64,000 bases of DNA from Candidatus Eisenbacteria bacterium (GTDB taxonomy: Bacteria > Eisenbacteria > RBG-16-71-46). A program made the position numbers and the translations under genes. Position 1 is the stretch's first letter. Every line of letters begins with the position of its first letter. The stretch covers positions 195,632-259,631 of the forward strand of contig JADLBL010000020.1 of assembly GCA_020847735.1 (NCBI GenBank), written 5' to 3'. Of this stretch, positions 22,553-31,794 are shown one piece after another. The notes under the pieces are model-generated. The model did no database searches. It saw nothing but the letters and a program-made list of their open reading frames with translations, and was not told where the DNA came from.

Positions 22553-24310
22553 GTGCGCCTCTCCAGAAGAGCTCTGGCTATCGTTGGCGTGATCCTGATC
22601 TGCGCGGCCCTGCGGCCATCTCCGGTGGCCGCGGCGTGGCCCACCAGTGCAAACGTGAACCTTGCGCTGTGCACGGCCGCGAACAATCAGACATCGCCGG
22701 GAGTCGTATCGGACGATGTCGGTGGGGCGTACTTTGCCTGGGTCGATCAGCGGAGCAGCTCCACCGGGGCCGACATCTATGTCAGTCATGTGTTGGCGTC
22801 GGGTGTCATTGCTCCCGGGATTCCTGCCGGTGGTCTCGCAATCTGTACCGCACTTGGAACGCAGTTCAACTGTCGCATCGTCGGAGATGGGCTGGGTGGG
22901 GCGTACGTCAGTTGGCAGGACAACCGGTCCGGTAATGCGGACGTGTACCTGAGCCACATCGTCGCGCCAGGGCAGGTGGATCCGGGATGGCCACAGAACG
23001 GGCTCGCCGTGTGCACGGCAGCCAACGGCCAGTACATCCCGGAGATCGCAGCGGATGGTGCCGGAGGCGTATTCGTGACGTGGTACGATTTACGCGATGG
23101 CGCTGACTACGATATCTATGCCCAGCATGTCAAAGCGGATGGTGCGATCGATCCGCTGTGGCCGGTGTCGGGACTCCCGATATGTATAGCGACTGGAAAC
23201 CAGCAGCCCGCTCAGATCGCGGCAGATGGGGTCGGCGGAGCGGTCGTAGTGTGGAGTGATTATCGAAGTGGGACCGAAGCCGATGTCTACGCGCAGCGCA
23301 TCCTGGTTTCGGGAGTCGTGGACCCTTCGTGGCCGGTCAATGGGTTGGCCCTCTGTACTGCTTCGGGGAGCCAGTATGGATCCGCGCTGGTGGGGGATGG
23401 CTCGGGCGGGGCGGTTGTCGCCTGGGTGGACGGGCGCGGCGGGGTGACGACCGATGTCTATGGGACGCATGTGCTGGCGATCGGCGCGATTGAGGCTGGC
23501 TGGCCTGTGAATGGACGACCGCTCTGTACGGCGCCCGGCAATCAAACTGCGGTGACGGTTGGTCGGGATGCCTCGGGGCATGCGATCGTAGCCTGGATGG
23601 ATGCCAGGGACGGGGTGTACACGAAGATCTACGCTCAACAAGCGGTGGGCCCAGACGGTGGGAAGTGGATCGTTGATGGAGTGCGTGTCAGTTCACGCGT
23701 CGGCAATCAACGTAACCCCATGCTCGTCGCGGATGGCCGTGGTGGAGCCTTGATTGTCTGGGAGGATGAAGGAAGCGGGGCAAGCGACATATATGCCCAG
23801 CACATCCTTGAGTCGGGCGATCCGGACTCCGGTTGGACGACCGCAGGCATGCCGGTCTGCTCGGCGGCGTATCAGCAACAGCAACCAAGGTTGATGCTCG
23901 AGGGATCAGGCGGTGCGGTGGTTGTGTGGCAGGACACCCGGAGTGGATCCGTTCTCAATACCGATATCTATACGCAGCGGATACAGGCGACTGGCCAGCT
24001 CGGGGGTGTTGTGGTGAGCGTCCCGCGCACAGGACCTCCCGCAGTCCTATCGGAAGCCGTGTGGCCAAATCCTTGGACTGACGGGCCACTGTCGGTCAGG
24101 TTTTCGCTCGAGGCCGAGTCTGCTGTTGACATCGAAATGCTGGACGTGGCCGGTCGACGAGTCGCGTCGCGAACCCTCGGGACAATATCCGCAGGGCAGC
24201 ACGTCGCGTCTCCATGCGATCGGCCCGATGGACTGGAGGCGGGACTTTATTTCGTTCGAGTCATTGCGGGCACGGTCATGCGCGCAACCCGGGTGGTGAT
24301 CGTGAACTAG
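22553..24310 (+). CDS. Secreted beta-propeller-like repeat protein with sorting domain
   Basis: The start is GTG 22553; the 585-residue product has a signal peptide (residues 1-27, ending PVAAA). Seven or so repeats of about 55 residues follow, each with a core of the type DG.GGA.V.W.D.RSG..DIYAQ, then a Trp-Pro-x-x-Gly turn (DPSWPVNGLALCTA). The blade-like length and the repeated W-D-R motif suggest a beta-propeller. The final 85 residues (VWPNPW..GPLSVRFSLE, VDIEMLDVAGRRVASRTL, GLYFVRVIAG) form a FlgD/T9SS-like C-terminal domain. The protein is probably surface-exposed or released. The related protein at 46875-48914 has the same plan. Base composition is clearly less GC-rich than in the housekeeping genes. 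Confidence 0.78.
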   Translation: MRLSRRALAIVGVILICAALRPSPVAAAWPTSANVNLALCTAANNQTSPGVVSDDVGGAYFAWVDQRSSSTGADIYVSHVLASGVIAPGIPAGGLAICTALGTQFNCRIVGDGLGGAYVSWQDNRSGNADVYLSHIVAPGQVDPGWPQNGLAVCTAANGQYIPEIAADGAGGVFVTWYDLRDGADYDIYAQHVKADGAIDPLWPVSGLPICIATGNQQPAQIAADGVGGAVVVWSDYRSGTEADVYAQRILVSGVVDPSWPVNGLALCTASGSQYGSALVGDGSGGAVVAWVDGRGGVTTDVYGTHVLAIGAIEAGWPVNGRPLCTAPGNQTAVTVGRDASGHAIVAWMDARDGVYTKIYAQQAVGPDGGKWIVDGVRVSSRVGNQRNPMLVADGRGGALIVWEDEGSGASDIYAQHILESGDPDSGWTTAGMPVCSAAYQQQQPRLMLEGSGGAVVVWQDTRSGSVLNTDIYTQRIQATGQLGGVVVSVPRTGPPAVLSEAVWPNPWTDGPLSVRFSLEAESAVDIEMLDVAGRRVASRTLGTISAGQHVASPCDRPDGLEAGLYFVRVIAGTVMRATRVVIVN

Positions 24311-24685
24311 GATGGTCGGTTCAAGCGCCGCTGCCTGCGGGCGTCCCTTTCGCATGCACCGCCCCGTTACGGCCCGGTTGTGAAATCGGGGAGTCCACGA
24401 CACGCCGACGGCCGCGGAGCGGCGTGCGGTGTGATCTCCACGCGCATCCAGCACTCCCGGATGGCCGTCCAGGATTCGATCGAGCGGAGTTCGATTGAGG
24501 GTGAAGCAGTTCGAACAGGCCACCTCGCACGCCTCCTTTCAGGGTCATCTGTCCTGGGGAGTAGGTGGAATCGTGTTCGAGTGTGAAGCGCCGGGATCGC
24601 CGGGCGCCGAGTCCATCGAGGCCCTTCTTTTCGTGCGATCGTCGTGGGTCCCCGCGAGCCTTCGCCCCGCCGACGGGACAGGCGC
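24311..24685. other. Intergenic stretch before the TonB receptor gene
   Basis: These 375 bases contain no convincing gene on either strand and no structure I recognise. A promoter for the receptor gene must lie here, but I cannot place one. Confidence 0.5.
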
Positions 24686-27163
24686 ATGATTTGGCAGGTC
24701 GGCCTGCTGGCAAGACTGGCGGTGCTTGCGGGCACTCCGGCGGACTCGGCCGTTCTCCAGCCCGCGGTTCCGATTCAGGTGGTGAGAACTCTGGACTCGG
24801 TGACGGTCGTCGGAGACCGCTTGTCCGATCCGCGTTCTACGGAGACGGTGCACCCACTTTCGTCGCGCGCGATTCGCCTTTTGGCCGTGGATCGCTTCGT
24901 GGATGTTGTCGGCCTGCAGGCCGGTGTCGTGGTGTCGGGCGAGGACCTGCATGTGCGTGGCGGCCGAACGGGCGAGCTCGTGACGAGCATCGCCGGCGTG
25001 CCACTCAACGAGCCTCGCCGGGGGGTGCCAATGGAGGTCCCGCTCCTCGCCGTGCGTTCGGCGGACCTGCTGACCGGGGGGCTCGACGCCGACCACGCAG
25101 GTTCGCTCGCGGGCGAGTTGGACCTGGAGACAGAGCAGCCCACGGCCGCACCGGTCGCGCTCATTCGTTGGACGAACGGCCTTCAGCGCGGCACGGGTTA
25201 CGCAGTGCATGCGCGCGCTTCGACGCCGCTCGGAACGAGCGGGCTCGGGGTCGTGACGGCGGGCGAGGCGCGCCTGGACGAACTCGGAATGCCCGGGACG
25301 CGTTCGCGCGGCACGTCCGATCTGTTGGGAATGAAGTTCGGATGGAGGCAGGACAACCACCTGCTCGCATGGGCGAAACTCGCTCCCGTCGCGCGGCCGC
25401 AACGTGGATCGATCGAGGTGCTCGGCAGTCGTGTCGTGCGCCAGCCGTACGACCCCATGTTCGATTTCGACGGGTGGGTGTCCTTCGAGCCCGATTCGGA
25501 GGGTCGAGGAGAGTTCTACACGGGCCGACCGCTCGGCACGGCCGACCGTCGGCTGGACGACACCTACTTTCGGTATCGGGCGGGCGATCATCGCACGATG
25601 TCGGAAGAACGCCGGCTCGCCGTGATCGCGACGCTCGCCCTGGGTCACGCGAACGCTTCACAGCGGTTGGCGATGGGCTGGTCTCGGAACTCGGGGCTCA
25701 AGTCCGTCGGGCTTCGGCGGGACCCGAGCTACATCAATGCGCTCAACCGCCCGGTGTTTGGACCGGCGGACTACGCCTGGGCCGATCCGTTCCACGCATA
25801 TTGGGGCGACGAGCCGTACTTCCGGCGCAGCGGATCACAGACCTGGTTCGCAAGGCTCGACGCGGTGCGTAGGATCGCTCGTCGCCACCTCGTCCGTCTC
25901 GGGGCGGGGTTCCAGTACGAGAACGTGCGGCTGTACGAGATCGACCAGGCGGCGCCGGTGATTCTCGGTGTGGACAGCTTGCGAACCTACAATGCCTTCG
26001 CGCCGGGGGTCTTCGCCTACGCCCAGCACCATTGGGAGTTTGGCGGTCACTCGTGGAACGCGGGGTTGCGTGTCAGCTCGTTCACGGCCGGGCCGCAGGC
26101 GAAAGGCGCCCCCTATCTGCTCCCGTTCCAACGCACGAACGAGCGATACCACGCACCCACGAGGTGGTCCTGGTCGCCGAGGCTGGGCTTCACGTATCCG
26201 GTTTCGGAGCGAGATATCTTCTCGGTGTCGTACTCACGCATCTTTCAGGATCCGCCACGCGACCTGCTGTACGACAACCGCACGTTCCTGTACGACCGGC
26301 ACCCGTACGGCAACGGAACGATGATCCCAGCCGAGGTGATTTCGTATCAGGCGGCGCTCAAGCACATCCTCGACCCGCGCTGGTCGCTCCAGTGCGCCGC
26401 GTTCTACCGGGATTTCTCGTCGCAGCCGGGCACGAGGGTGACTTCGCCAAGGCTTGGTTACAACGTCCTTCAGTATGAGAGCGCCGACAATGGTCACGCC
26501 TCGGGTGTCGAGCTGACGCTCGCCCGTGAAGAGCGTGGCCGCGGACGCTTCGAGCTGTCCTACACCTACATGAGCGCCTGGGGTACGCAGTCGAACCTGG
26601 AGGGACTCGCCTACGGCCTGAGTCGAGGCTATCGCCCGGCGCCATTGAGCGCGCACCCTCTGGACTGGGACGAACGGCACGCGATCGCCGCTTCAATGCT
26701 GACGGAGCCATTCGGGTGGTTGTCGCTCTCGTGGAGCACCCGCGTCGCGAGCGGCCTTCCGTGGACCCCTCTCTACGGGGACCCGTCGAGTTCCTCCGAG
26801 TACCCTCCGGCCTACACCGATCAAATGGCGCTCAACTCGGCGCGGCTGCCCTGGAACGAGAACACGAACATGGCGCTTCGCTGCACGCCAGGATTCCTCG
26901 GGCGGTTCACGCTGATGCTCTCGGTGACGAACCTGTTCGCGAACAAGGCCGACCGGCTCGCGACCCTCTCGGGGTACCCGAACCCGATCATCAACACGCT
27001 CTACGACGAGTACGGCGCATATCGGACGCAGACCGGCCGGGGCGGCGGCGCCTACTGGAATGACCCCGACGGGGACGGAGTGCGCCAGTGGATACCCGTT
27101 GGCGACCGACGCCTCGCGGCGCCGCCACGGGTCGTGCGGCTTGGGCTGGAGCTCGGCTGGTAG
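24686..27163 (+). CDS. TonB-dependent outer-membrane receptor
   Basis: I start at ATG 24686 (MIWQVGLLARLAVLAG), which gives a signal peptide at the N-terminus; product 825 residues. Residues about 45-160 are the plug: LDSVTVVGDRL, VVVSGEDLHVRGGRTGELVTSIAGVPLNEPRRG, then a strand pair ending ELDLET. The rest is a 22-strand-type barrel with many aromatic girdle residues, with segments such as RYHAPTRWSWSPRLGFTYPV and SVSYSRIFQDPPRDLLYDN, and a late NLFANKADRLATLSGYPNP box typical of this family. The C-terminus LRLGLELGW-like ending (VVRLGLELGW) fits BAM recognition. No N-terminal CarboxypepD_reg domain is present. The ligand is unknown; there are no iron or sugar genes beside it. Confidence 0.85.
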   Translation: MIWQVGLLARLAVLAGTPADSAVLQPAVPIQVVRTLDSVTVVGDRLSDPRSTETVHPLSSRAIRLLAVDRFVDVVGLQAGVVVSGEDLHVRGGRTGELVTSIAGVPLNEPRRGVPMEVPLLAVRSADLLTGGLDADHAGSLAGELDLETEQPTAAPVALIRWTNGLQRGTGYAVHARASTPLGTSGLGVVTAGEARLDELGMPGTRSRGTSDLLGMKFGWRQDNHLLAWAKLAPVARPQRGSIEVLGSRVVRQPYDPMFDFDGWVSFEPDSEGRGEFYTGRPLGTADRRLDDTYFRYRAGDHRTMSEERRLAVIATLALGHANASQRLAMGWSRNSGLKSVGLRRDPSYINALNRPVFGPADYAWADPFHAYWGDEPYFRRSGSQTWFARLDAVRRIARRHLVRLGAGFQYENVRLYEIDQAAPVILGVDSLRTYNAFAPGVFAYAQHHWEFGGHSWNAGLRVSSFTAGPQAKGAPYLLPFQRTNERYHAPTRWSWSPRLGFTYPVSERDIFSVSYSRIFQDPPRDLLYDNRTFLYDRHPYGNGTMIPAEVISYQAALKHILDPRWSLQCAAFYRDFSSQPGTRVTSPRLGYNVLQYESADNGHASGVELTLAREERGRGRFELSYTYMSAWGTQSNLEGLAYGLSRGYRPAPLSAHPLDWDERHAIAASMLTEPFGWLSLSWSTRVASGLPWTPLYGDPSSSSEYPPAYTDQMALNSARLPWNENTNMALRCTPGFLGRFTLMLSVTNLFANKADRLATLSGYPNPIINTLYDEYGAYRTQTGRGGGAYWNDPDGDGVRQWIPVGDRRLAAPPRVVRLGLELGW

Positions 27164-27249
27164 ACGCCCGTGACGCTCGTTCGGACTGCACCCGCGTGGG
27201 TTGGGCGAGCATCGCCGGCACGCGGCGGCCGTCAACCCGTGCAGCATGA

Positions 27250-27409
27250 GCGCCCCGCGCGCCCGCGAAAAAGCGGTTGACGCGGCCCGGGTGCGAACCG
27301 ATAAAGTAGGCGCACGTTCGCTCGCACGGCCTCATCCGTGCGCGGTCCCAACGGGCTCGGGCGGCCCTCGGGATCGGGAGGGTTGGGTCCCTCCGTGGAG
27401 GTATGCCCC
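27250..27409 (+). repeat. Promoter-leader cassette, copy 2
   Basis: Second copy of the 160-bp cassette at 19987-20146. The 7-bp hairpin 27323-27329/27336-27342 is unchanged. The terminal hairpin reads CCTCC-GT-GGAGG here and ACTCC-GT-GGAGT in copy 1, a paired change that supports a real RNA stem. Its CCTCC could alternatively pair with the GGAGG that follows at 27415-27419. Confidence 0.8.
27277..27305 (+). promoter_or_regulatory. Promoter of the structured RNA
   Basis: TTGACG (27277-27282), 17 bp, GATAAA (27300-27305). The expected transcript start is near 27312. Confidence 0.72.
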
Positions 27410-27426
27410 GAAAAGGAGGTGATCCA

Positions 27427-27471
27427 TTGGACAGTAATCGCTTGGGTTCGGTGGAGGTGACGTCCTCGTAG
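27427..27471 (+). CDS. Possible 14-residue peptide MDSNRLGSVEVTSS
   Basis: A TTG codon with an unusually long Shine-Dalgarno match (GGAGGTGATC, spacing 7 nt from GGAGG) opens a 14-codon frame ending in TAG. The peptide has no recognisable family. The case rests on the ribosome site alone. Within the RNA it would act most simply as a leader peptide or a ribosome-docking site. Confidence 0.35.
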   Translation: MDSNRLGSVEVTSS

Positions 27472-27547
27472 GGGACCTCCGGGAGCTGTGACGTACCGGT
27501 TGCCCCATGGACGGGGAAACCCAGCGTCACCGACACCGAAAGTCTCG

Positions 27548-27583
27548 AAGCCCCGGCTCGAAGTTCGGGCCGGGGCTTTTTTT
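27548..27583 (+). terminator. Intrinsic terminator of the structured RNA
   Basis: AAGCCCCGGC pairs with GCCGGGGCTT around an 11-base loop, followed by a run of T (27577-27583). This is the best-formed terminator in the window. Confidence 0.88.
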
Positions 27584-27644
27584 CGTGGCGTGTTCCGACC
27601 GTCGCCATGCTTCGCCGGGGGGCCACACCGCCGGCGGCCCGCCC

Positions 27645-28994
27645 TCAGCCGGCGTCGCGTGCGGCGACGCGCGCGATCTCGTGCCGGCCCCGGGCCCACA
27701 GCCACGCCGCCTGCGCCGCGTTGCCCGCGAGCAGTCCGCCGGCGGCGAAGAAGGCGCCGGGCGCGCGGTGCCAGGCGAGCCCGGCGCCCAGCACGAGCAC
27801 GGTCGTGGCGAGCAGCGCGAGCATGGACTCGGTGACGCCGCGCGTGTTGCGCGAGTGCACCAGCGCCCCCTGCCAGAAGCTCTGCCAGACGCTCAGCGCC
27901 GGCGTGATCGCGAGCAGCGGCAGCGCCGCCGAAGCGAGCGCCGACAGTTCGGGCTCGAGCCCGGAAACCCACGTGAACCACAGGTGGCCGAGCGGGGTGA
28001 GCGCGAGCGCCGCGAGCACGCCACTGGCGCCCAGCGACAGCGCGACCGCGAATCGCCTCAGCGCCGGAACGGGGCGGTGCGACTCGAGCTGCGAGACGAC
28101 GACCTCGTTGAAGCCGAAGCCGAGCGCGCGCAGCGTGAACGCGATGCCGCTCAGCGCGGGCCAGACCGCGAGCGAATCGAGCGCCAGCGGCATGCGGCTC
28201 ATGGCGGCGGCCGAAAGCGGCATGGCGAGAAAGTTGATGGACGGAGTGATCATGAGCGGCAGGTAGAAGCGCAGGAAGGCCGGCATCGTCAGCGCGGGCG
28301 ATGCGCGTGGCGCATCGCGCAGCTCGCGACGCCGGACGGGGCGGACGGCCCAGGCGGCGTACAGCGCCTCGGAGATCACCCCGCAGACGATCGCGAGCGT
28401 GCCGGCGACGATGCCGCTCACCCGGCCGCGCGAGGCGAGCGCCAGGGCCAGCACGGTGCACATCGCCGCCAGGCGCACGGCCGTGCCCACGGTCACCGCG
28501 TGCGCGCGGCCGAAGCGGATCAGCACGCCCTGCTGCGTGCGCCGGTAAGCGATCGAGAACGTCCACGGCAGCATGATGCGCAGCCCGATGCGCGCCGGTT
28601 CGCGCACGGCCTCGGGCACACCGAGTAGCCGCACGACGACCAGGTCGAACAGCGGAGTAAACGCAACCAGTGCGTGCAGCAGGGTCAGCGAGCCGGCGGC
28701 GGCGCGCATGAACCGGCGAATCAGGGCGTACGACGCCTCGTCGCGGGCGAGCGCGGTGCTGGCCGCGAGGAGCATGATGATCGGCGACTCGATCAGCAGC
28801 GCGATCGGGTACACGGCGCCGCCGTACGCGGCGAGGCTCACGGTGGACTCGGGCAGCCGGGCGATCGCCGCGCTCACCACCGGCAGCTCGAGACCCATGA
28901 GCAGCCAGCTGCCGGCGAGCGGTGCCCAGACGGCGGCGACCTCGCCGACCCGCAGCGGCCGGGGATCTGCCGGTGTCGAAGGCGTCTCGGGCAT
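27645..28994 (-). CDS. MATE/ANKH-like multidrug or flippase-type membrane transporter
   Basis: I start at ATG 28994; 449 residues. About twelve hydrophobic segments are visible. The N-terminal half (LPVVSAAIARLPESTVSLAAYGGAVYPIALLIESPIIMLLAASTALARD) and FLRFYLPLMITPSINFLAMPLSAAAMSRMP at mid-protein show the two-bundle symmetry of the MATE/MOP superfamily. The wording of the conserved parts is closest to the ankylosis-protein (ANKH)-like branch. The substrate is unknown. The gene stands alone, converging on the structured RNA and divergent from the kinase gene. Confidence 0.72.
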   Translation of the reverse strand: MPETPSTPADPRPLRVGEVAAVWAPLAGSWLLMGLELPVVSAAIARLPESTVSLAAYGGAVYPIALLIESPIIMLLAASTALARDEASYALIRRFMRAAAGSLTLLHALVAFTPLFDLVVVRLLGVPEAVREPARIGLRIMLPWTFSIAYRRTQQGVLIRFGRAHAVTVGTAVRLAAMCTVLALALASRGRVSGIVAGTLAIVCGVISEALYAAWAVRPVRRRELRDAPRASPALTMPAFLRFYLPLMITPSINFLAMPLSAAAMSRMPLALDSLAVWPALSGIAFTLRALGFGFNEVVVSQLESHRPVPALRRFAVALSLGASGVLAALALTPLGHLWFTWVSGLEPELSALASAALPLLAITPALSVWQSFWQGALVHSRNTRGVTESMLALLATTVLVLGAGLAWHRAPGAFFAAGGLLAGNAAQAAWLWARGRHEIARVAARDAG

Positions 28995-29158
28995 GGGCGC
29001 GGAACCATAGCGGCGCCGCCGCCGCCAGGCCAGCGCCGCGGCGCACAACAGCCTCAAGCGCAAGGCGGGCAGTGCCGATACCGGCCGCGAATGGACGGGC
29101 ACCCGCGGGCGGCGAAGGAGAGCGCCCGGGTCCCGGCTCGGACTCCACGCGAGGCGTT

Positions 29159-31771
29159 ATGAACGACCGCCCCAACCCGGTTCGCGCGAGCCAGCAGGTT
29201 CCCGCGTTCGCTCCGGCCATCGGTCTGCGGGAAGTGCTGGAAGCCTCCCCGGACCTCGTCTTCTGCTGTGACGCCTGGGGCCGCTTCGCCTGGGTCTCGT
29301 CCGCTTTCGAGTCCATCGCGGGCTGGCGTCCGAGCGAGCTGGTCGGGCAGCCCTTCGCGAAGGTCGTCCCTGCCCCGGAGTGCGCCGGCGTGACGCGCGC
29401 CGCGCTGCGGCAGCGCCGTCGTTCGCAGACGATCGTCACGCGCGATCTCACGCTGCGGCGCAGCGACGGCACGAGCCTGCCCATGACCGTCCGCGTTCGT
29501 CTCTACGAGCGGCTGGACGGTGACGCCTACTTCGTCGGGGTCGCGCGCGAGCGAGTCCCGGTCGCGGATCCCCCCGTGGCCCCGACACTCGATTCGCGTC
29601 CCGACACCTCCGCGACCGACGAGGCGATGGCCCTGGCGATGGAGACCGTCTCGAACGCGACCGAGGCCGCCGACGCCGCCGAGTCGCGCGCGAAGCAGCT
29701 CGAGAACCAGCTCGAGCAGGAGCGCGCCGGCTCGCAGCTCAAGGGCGAGTTCCTCGCCACGCTCAGCCACGAAGTGCGCACGCCGATGAACGGCGTGGTC
29801 AGCCTGTCCCACAAGCTCCTGCAGAGCAGCCTCGACAACGCGCAGAAGCAGATGGTGGACGCCATCCTCGGCTCCAGCCAGACGCTCATGGCGCTCGTCA
29901 ACGACGCCACCGACTACACGCGACTCGAAACGGGATCCCTGTCGGTCGAGCGGATCGACTTCGACCTGCGCATCGCCATGGAACAGGTGGCGACCTCGCT
30001 GGTGCCCGCCGCCGAGGCCCGCGGCCTCGCCTTCGAAGGACGCGTCGAGGCGGTCGTCCCGACGCGGCTGAAGGGCGACCCGGGCCGGTTGCGGCAGGTG
30101 CTGCTCAACCTCGGGCAGAACGCGATCCGCTACGCCGACGAGGGCCGCGTCGTGCTGCACGTCGAGCGCGACCGCGAGGACGACACGCACGTCACCATCC
30201 TGTTCCGGATCGAAAGCATCGCCGCGGGAACCGGAGGGAAGCCTGCGTCGGGCGCCCACGAACCCGACGGCTCGCGCCGCCCGGGCGGCTCGGCCCTCGC
30301 GCTGGCGATCGCACGCCGGCTCGTCGAGCGCATGGGCGGGCAGGTCGCGGCCGAGAACCCGCTGACGCGCGGCAATACGTTCGCGTTCCGCCTCATGCTC
30401 GAGAAGCAGGCGCAGGCTCCGGCCGCGCCCGCGGCCTCCGAGGTGCAGCTGCGCGGGATGCGCGTGCTGGTCGCCGAGGGCGAGGCGCAGGACCGCCGCG
30501 CCACCGTCGAACTGCTCACGGCCTGGGGCGTGTCGGCCGAGTCGGCCGAGAACGGTCCCGAGGCCCTGCAACTGATCCGGCAGGCGGCGCACGAGCACCG
30601 CCCGTACGCGGTCGCCATCGTCGGACAGCAGCTCGAAGGTCTCGATGGTGAAGCCCTCGGCTCGGCGGTCCGCGCCGACTCCGACCTCGACGCGACGCTG
30701 CTCATGCTGACCACGCGGGTCGGACGGCCGGGCGATGCGAACCGGATGAAGGAGCTGGGCTTCTCCGCCTATCTCGTCAAGCCGCTCGAGGTCTCGCAGC
30801 TCTTCGACGCGCTCTCGGAGGTGGTGGCGAACGGCCACTCGAAGCTGCCGCCCGCCGAGCGTTCGCTGGTGACGCGCCACTCGCTGGCCGAGGCCAAGCG
30901 CGGCCGGCTGCGCATCCTGCTCGTCGAGGACGACGTCGTGAACCAGCTGGTCACGCAGAGCGCCCTCAACCGCGTCGGCTACAACGTCGAGATCGCCTCG
31001 AACGGGCGGGCGGCCATCGAACTCACCGAGAACCAGCACTGGGATCTGATCCTGATGGACACCCAGATGCCGGGACTCGACGGCTATCGCGCGACCGAAG
31101 CCATCCGCGCCCGCGAGCGCGGAACGCGCCGCACCCCGATCCTCGGCCTCACCGGCGACAGCTCGTTCTCGACGGATCGTGAGAAGTGCCTCGCGGCGGG
31201 CATGGACGACGTGTTCCGCAAGCCGATCGACCTGGTGGAGCTGACGACCGCCGTCGAACGCTGGACCGTGCGCGGCGACGCGCGTCCCGGTGACGCGGGC
31301 GAGGGTGCGCACGCCCCCCACGCGCACGTCTTCACGGTCGTCTCCTCGCACTTCGACCCGCCGGCGGAATCGGCGCCCGCGGCCGAGTCCTTCAGCGCGC
31401 TCGAGCTTCCCGACGGCCCCGCGATCGATCTCGAGCAGCTCAACACGGCGAGCATGGGCCTGCCGGCCCTGCGCACCTCGCTGCTGCACACCTACCTCGA
31501 CGACGTCTTCCCGCGCCTCGAGCGGCTGCAGCAGGCGCTCGACTCCGGCGACGCCCGGCGCGTCGAGTTCGAAGCCCACGGCCTGCGCGGCATGTGCGCG
31601 ACCATCGGCGCCAGCGCCTGCACCATGCTGTTCGGCGAGATGGAGTCGGCGGCGCGCGAGGAGCGCGTCGCGGAGGCCCGCGGCTACCTCGAAGCGGCGA
31701 AGCAGGCCGTGCAGCGGACCGAGGAGTTCATCCATCGTCTGGAGCGGATCGTCACCGACCAGGCCGCCTGA
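29159..31771 (+). CDS. Hybrid sensor histidine kinase with degenerate ATPase and first receiver
   Basis: ATG 29159 gives 870 residues. In order: PAS domain (about 20-130), coiled coil (about 155-200), HisKA with the H-box ATLSHEVRTP (about 203), HATPase, two receiver domains, and a C-terminal Hpt domain. The N-box is kept (NLGQNAIRYADEG). The G1 box expected as DxGxG reads ESIAAGTG, and the G2 GLGL reads SALAL, so ATP binding is doubtful. The first receiver reads AVAIVGQQLEGLDG, with no acceptor Asp. The second is complete (LILMDTQMPGLDG, Lys in FRKPID). The Hpt has EAHGLRGMCATIGA with its His. It could work as a phosphorelay hub or phosphatase. There are no transmembrane segments, so it should be cytoplasmic; no output regulator is adjacent. 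Confidence 0.85.
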   Translation: MNDRPNPVRASQQVPAFAPAIGLREVLEASPDLVFCCDAWGRFAWVSSAFESIAGWRPSELVGQPFAKVVPAPECAGVTRAALRQRRRSQTIVTRDLTLRRSDGTSLPMTVRVRLYERLDGDAYFVGVARERVPVADPPVAPTLDSRPDTSATDEAMALAMETVSNATEAADAAESRAKQLENQLEQERAGSQLKGEFLATLSHEVRTPMNGVVSLSHKLLQSSLDNAQKQMVDAILGSSQTLMALVNDATDYTRLETGSLSVERIDFDLRIAMEQVATSLVPAAEARGLAFEGRVEAVVPTRLKGDPGRLRQVLLNLGQNAIRYADEGRVVLHVERDREDDTHVTILFRIESIAAGTGGKPASGAHEPDGSRRPGGSALALAIARRLVERMGGQVAAENPLTRGNTFAFRLMLEKQAQAPAAPAASEVQLRGMRVLVAEGEAQDRRATVELLTAWGVSAESAENGPEALQLIRQAAHEHRPYAVAIVGQQLEGLDGEALGSAVRADSDLDATLLMLTTRVGRPGDANRMKELGFSAYLVKPLEVSQLFDALSEVVANGHSKLPPAERSLVTRHSLAEAKRGRLRILLVEDDVVNQLVTQSALNRVGYNVEIASNGRAAIELTENQHWDLILMDTQMPGLDGYRATEAIRARERGTRRTPILGLTGDSSFSTDREKCLAAGMDDVFRKPIDLVELTTAVERWTVRGDARPGDAGEGAHAPHAHVFTVVSSHFDPPAESAPAAESFSALELPDGPAIDLEQLNTASMGLPALRTSLLHTYLDDVFPRLERLQQALDSGDARRVEFEAHGLRGMCATIGASACTMLFGEMESAAREERVAEARGYLEAAKQAVQRTEEFIHRLERIVTDQAA

Positions 31772-31794
31772 GCCGGTCGGAACGAAGAACCTTC

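Larger units (their letters stand above)
27312..27583 (+). ncRNA. Candidate structured RNA with a 16S-tail complement
   Basis: The stretch from the cassette promoter to a strong terminator is about 270 nt and has no downstream plus-strand gene, so it looks like a stand-alone transcript. After the cassette hairpins comes AAAAGGAGGTGATCCA (27411-27426), a full complement of the conserved 3' tail of bacterial 16S rRNA. Seven bases after GGAGG a TTG opens a 14-codon frame to TAG (27427-27471). Further stems are GGAGGT/ACCTCC (27453-27458/27475-27480) and a three-part hairpin: GTGACG/CGTCAC (27488-27493/27525-27530), GGTT/AACC and CCCC/GGGG. It matches no RNA family I know (not 6S, SRP, RNase P or tmRNA). 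It may be a leader-peptide attenuator remnant, a small-peptide mRNA or a ribosome-binding sRNA. Confidence 0.6.

Noticed and set aside
27411-27426. Remnant of the 16S rRNA 3' end on the minus strand
   Set aside because: Only the last 16 or so bases match; the bases expected just inside the 16S tail are absent, and the match fits an extended ribosome site in a structured plus-strand RNA better.
27488-27835. A protein-coding frame starting at GTG 27488
   Set aside because: It runs straight through the strong terminator and its product becomes Arg-rich low complexity opposite the MATE-like gene.
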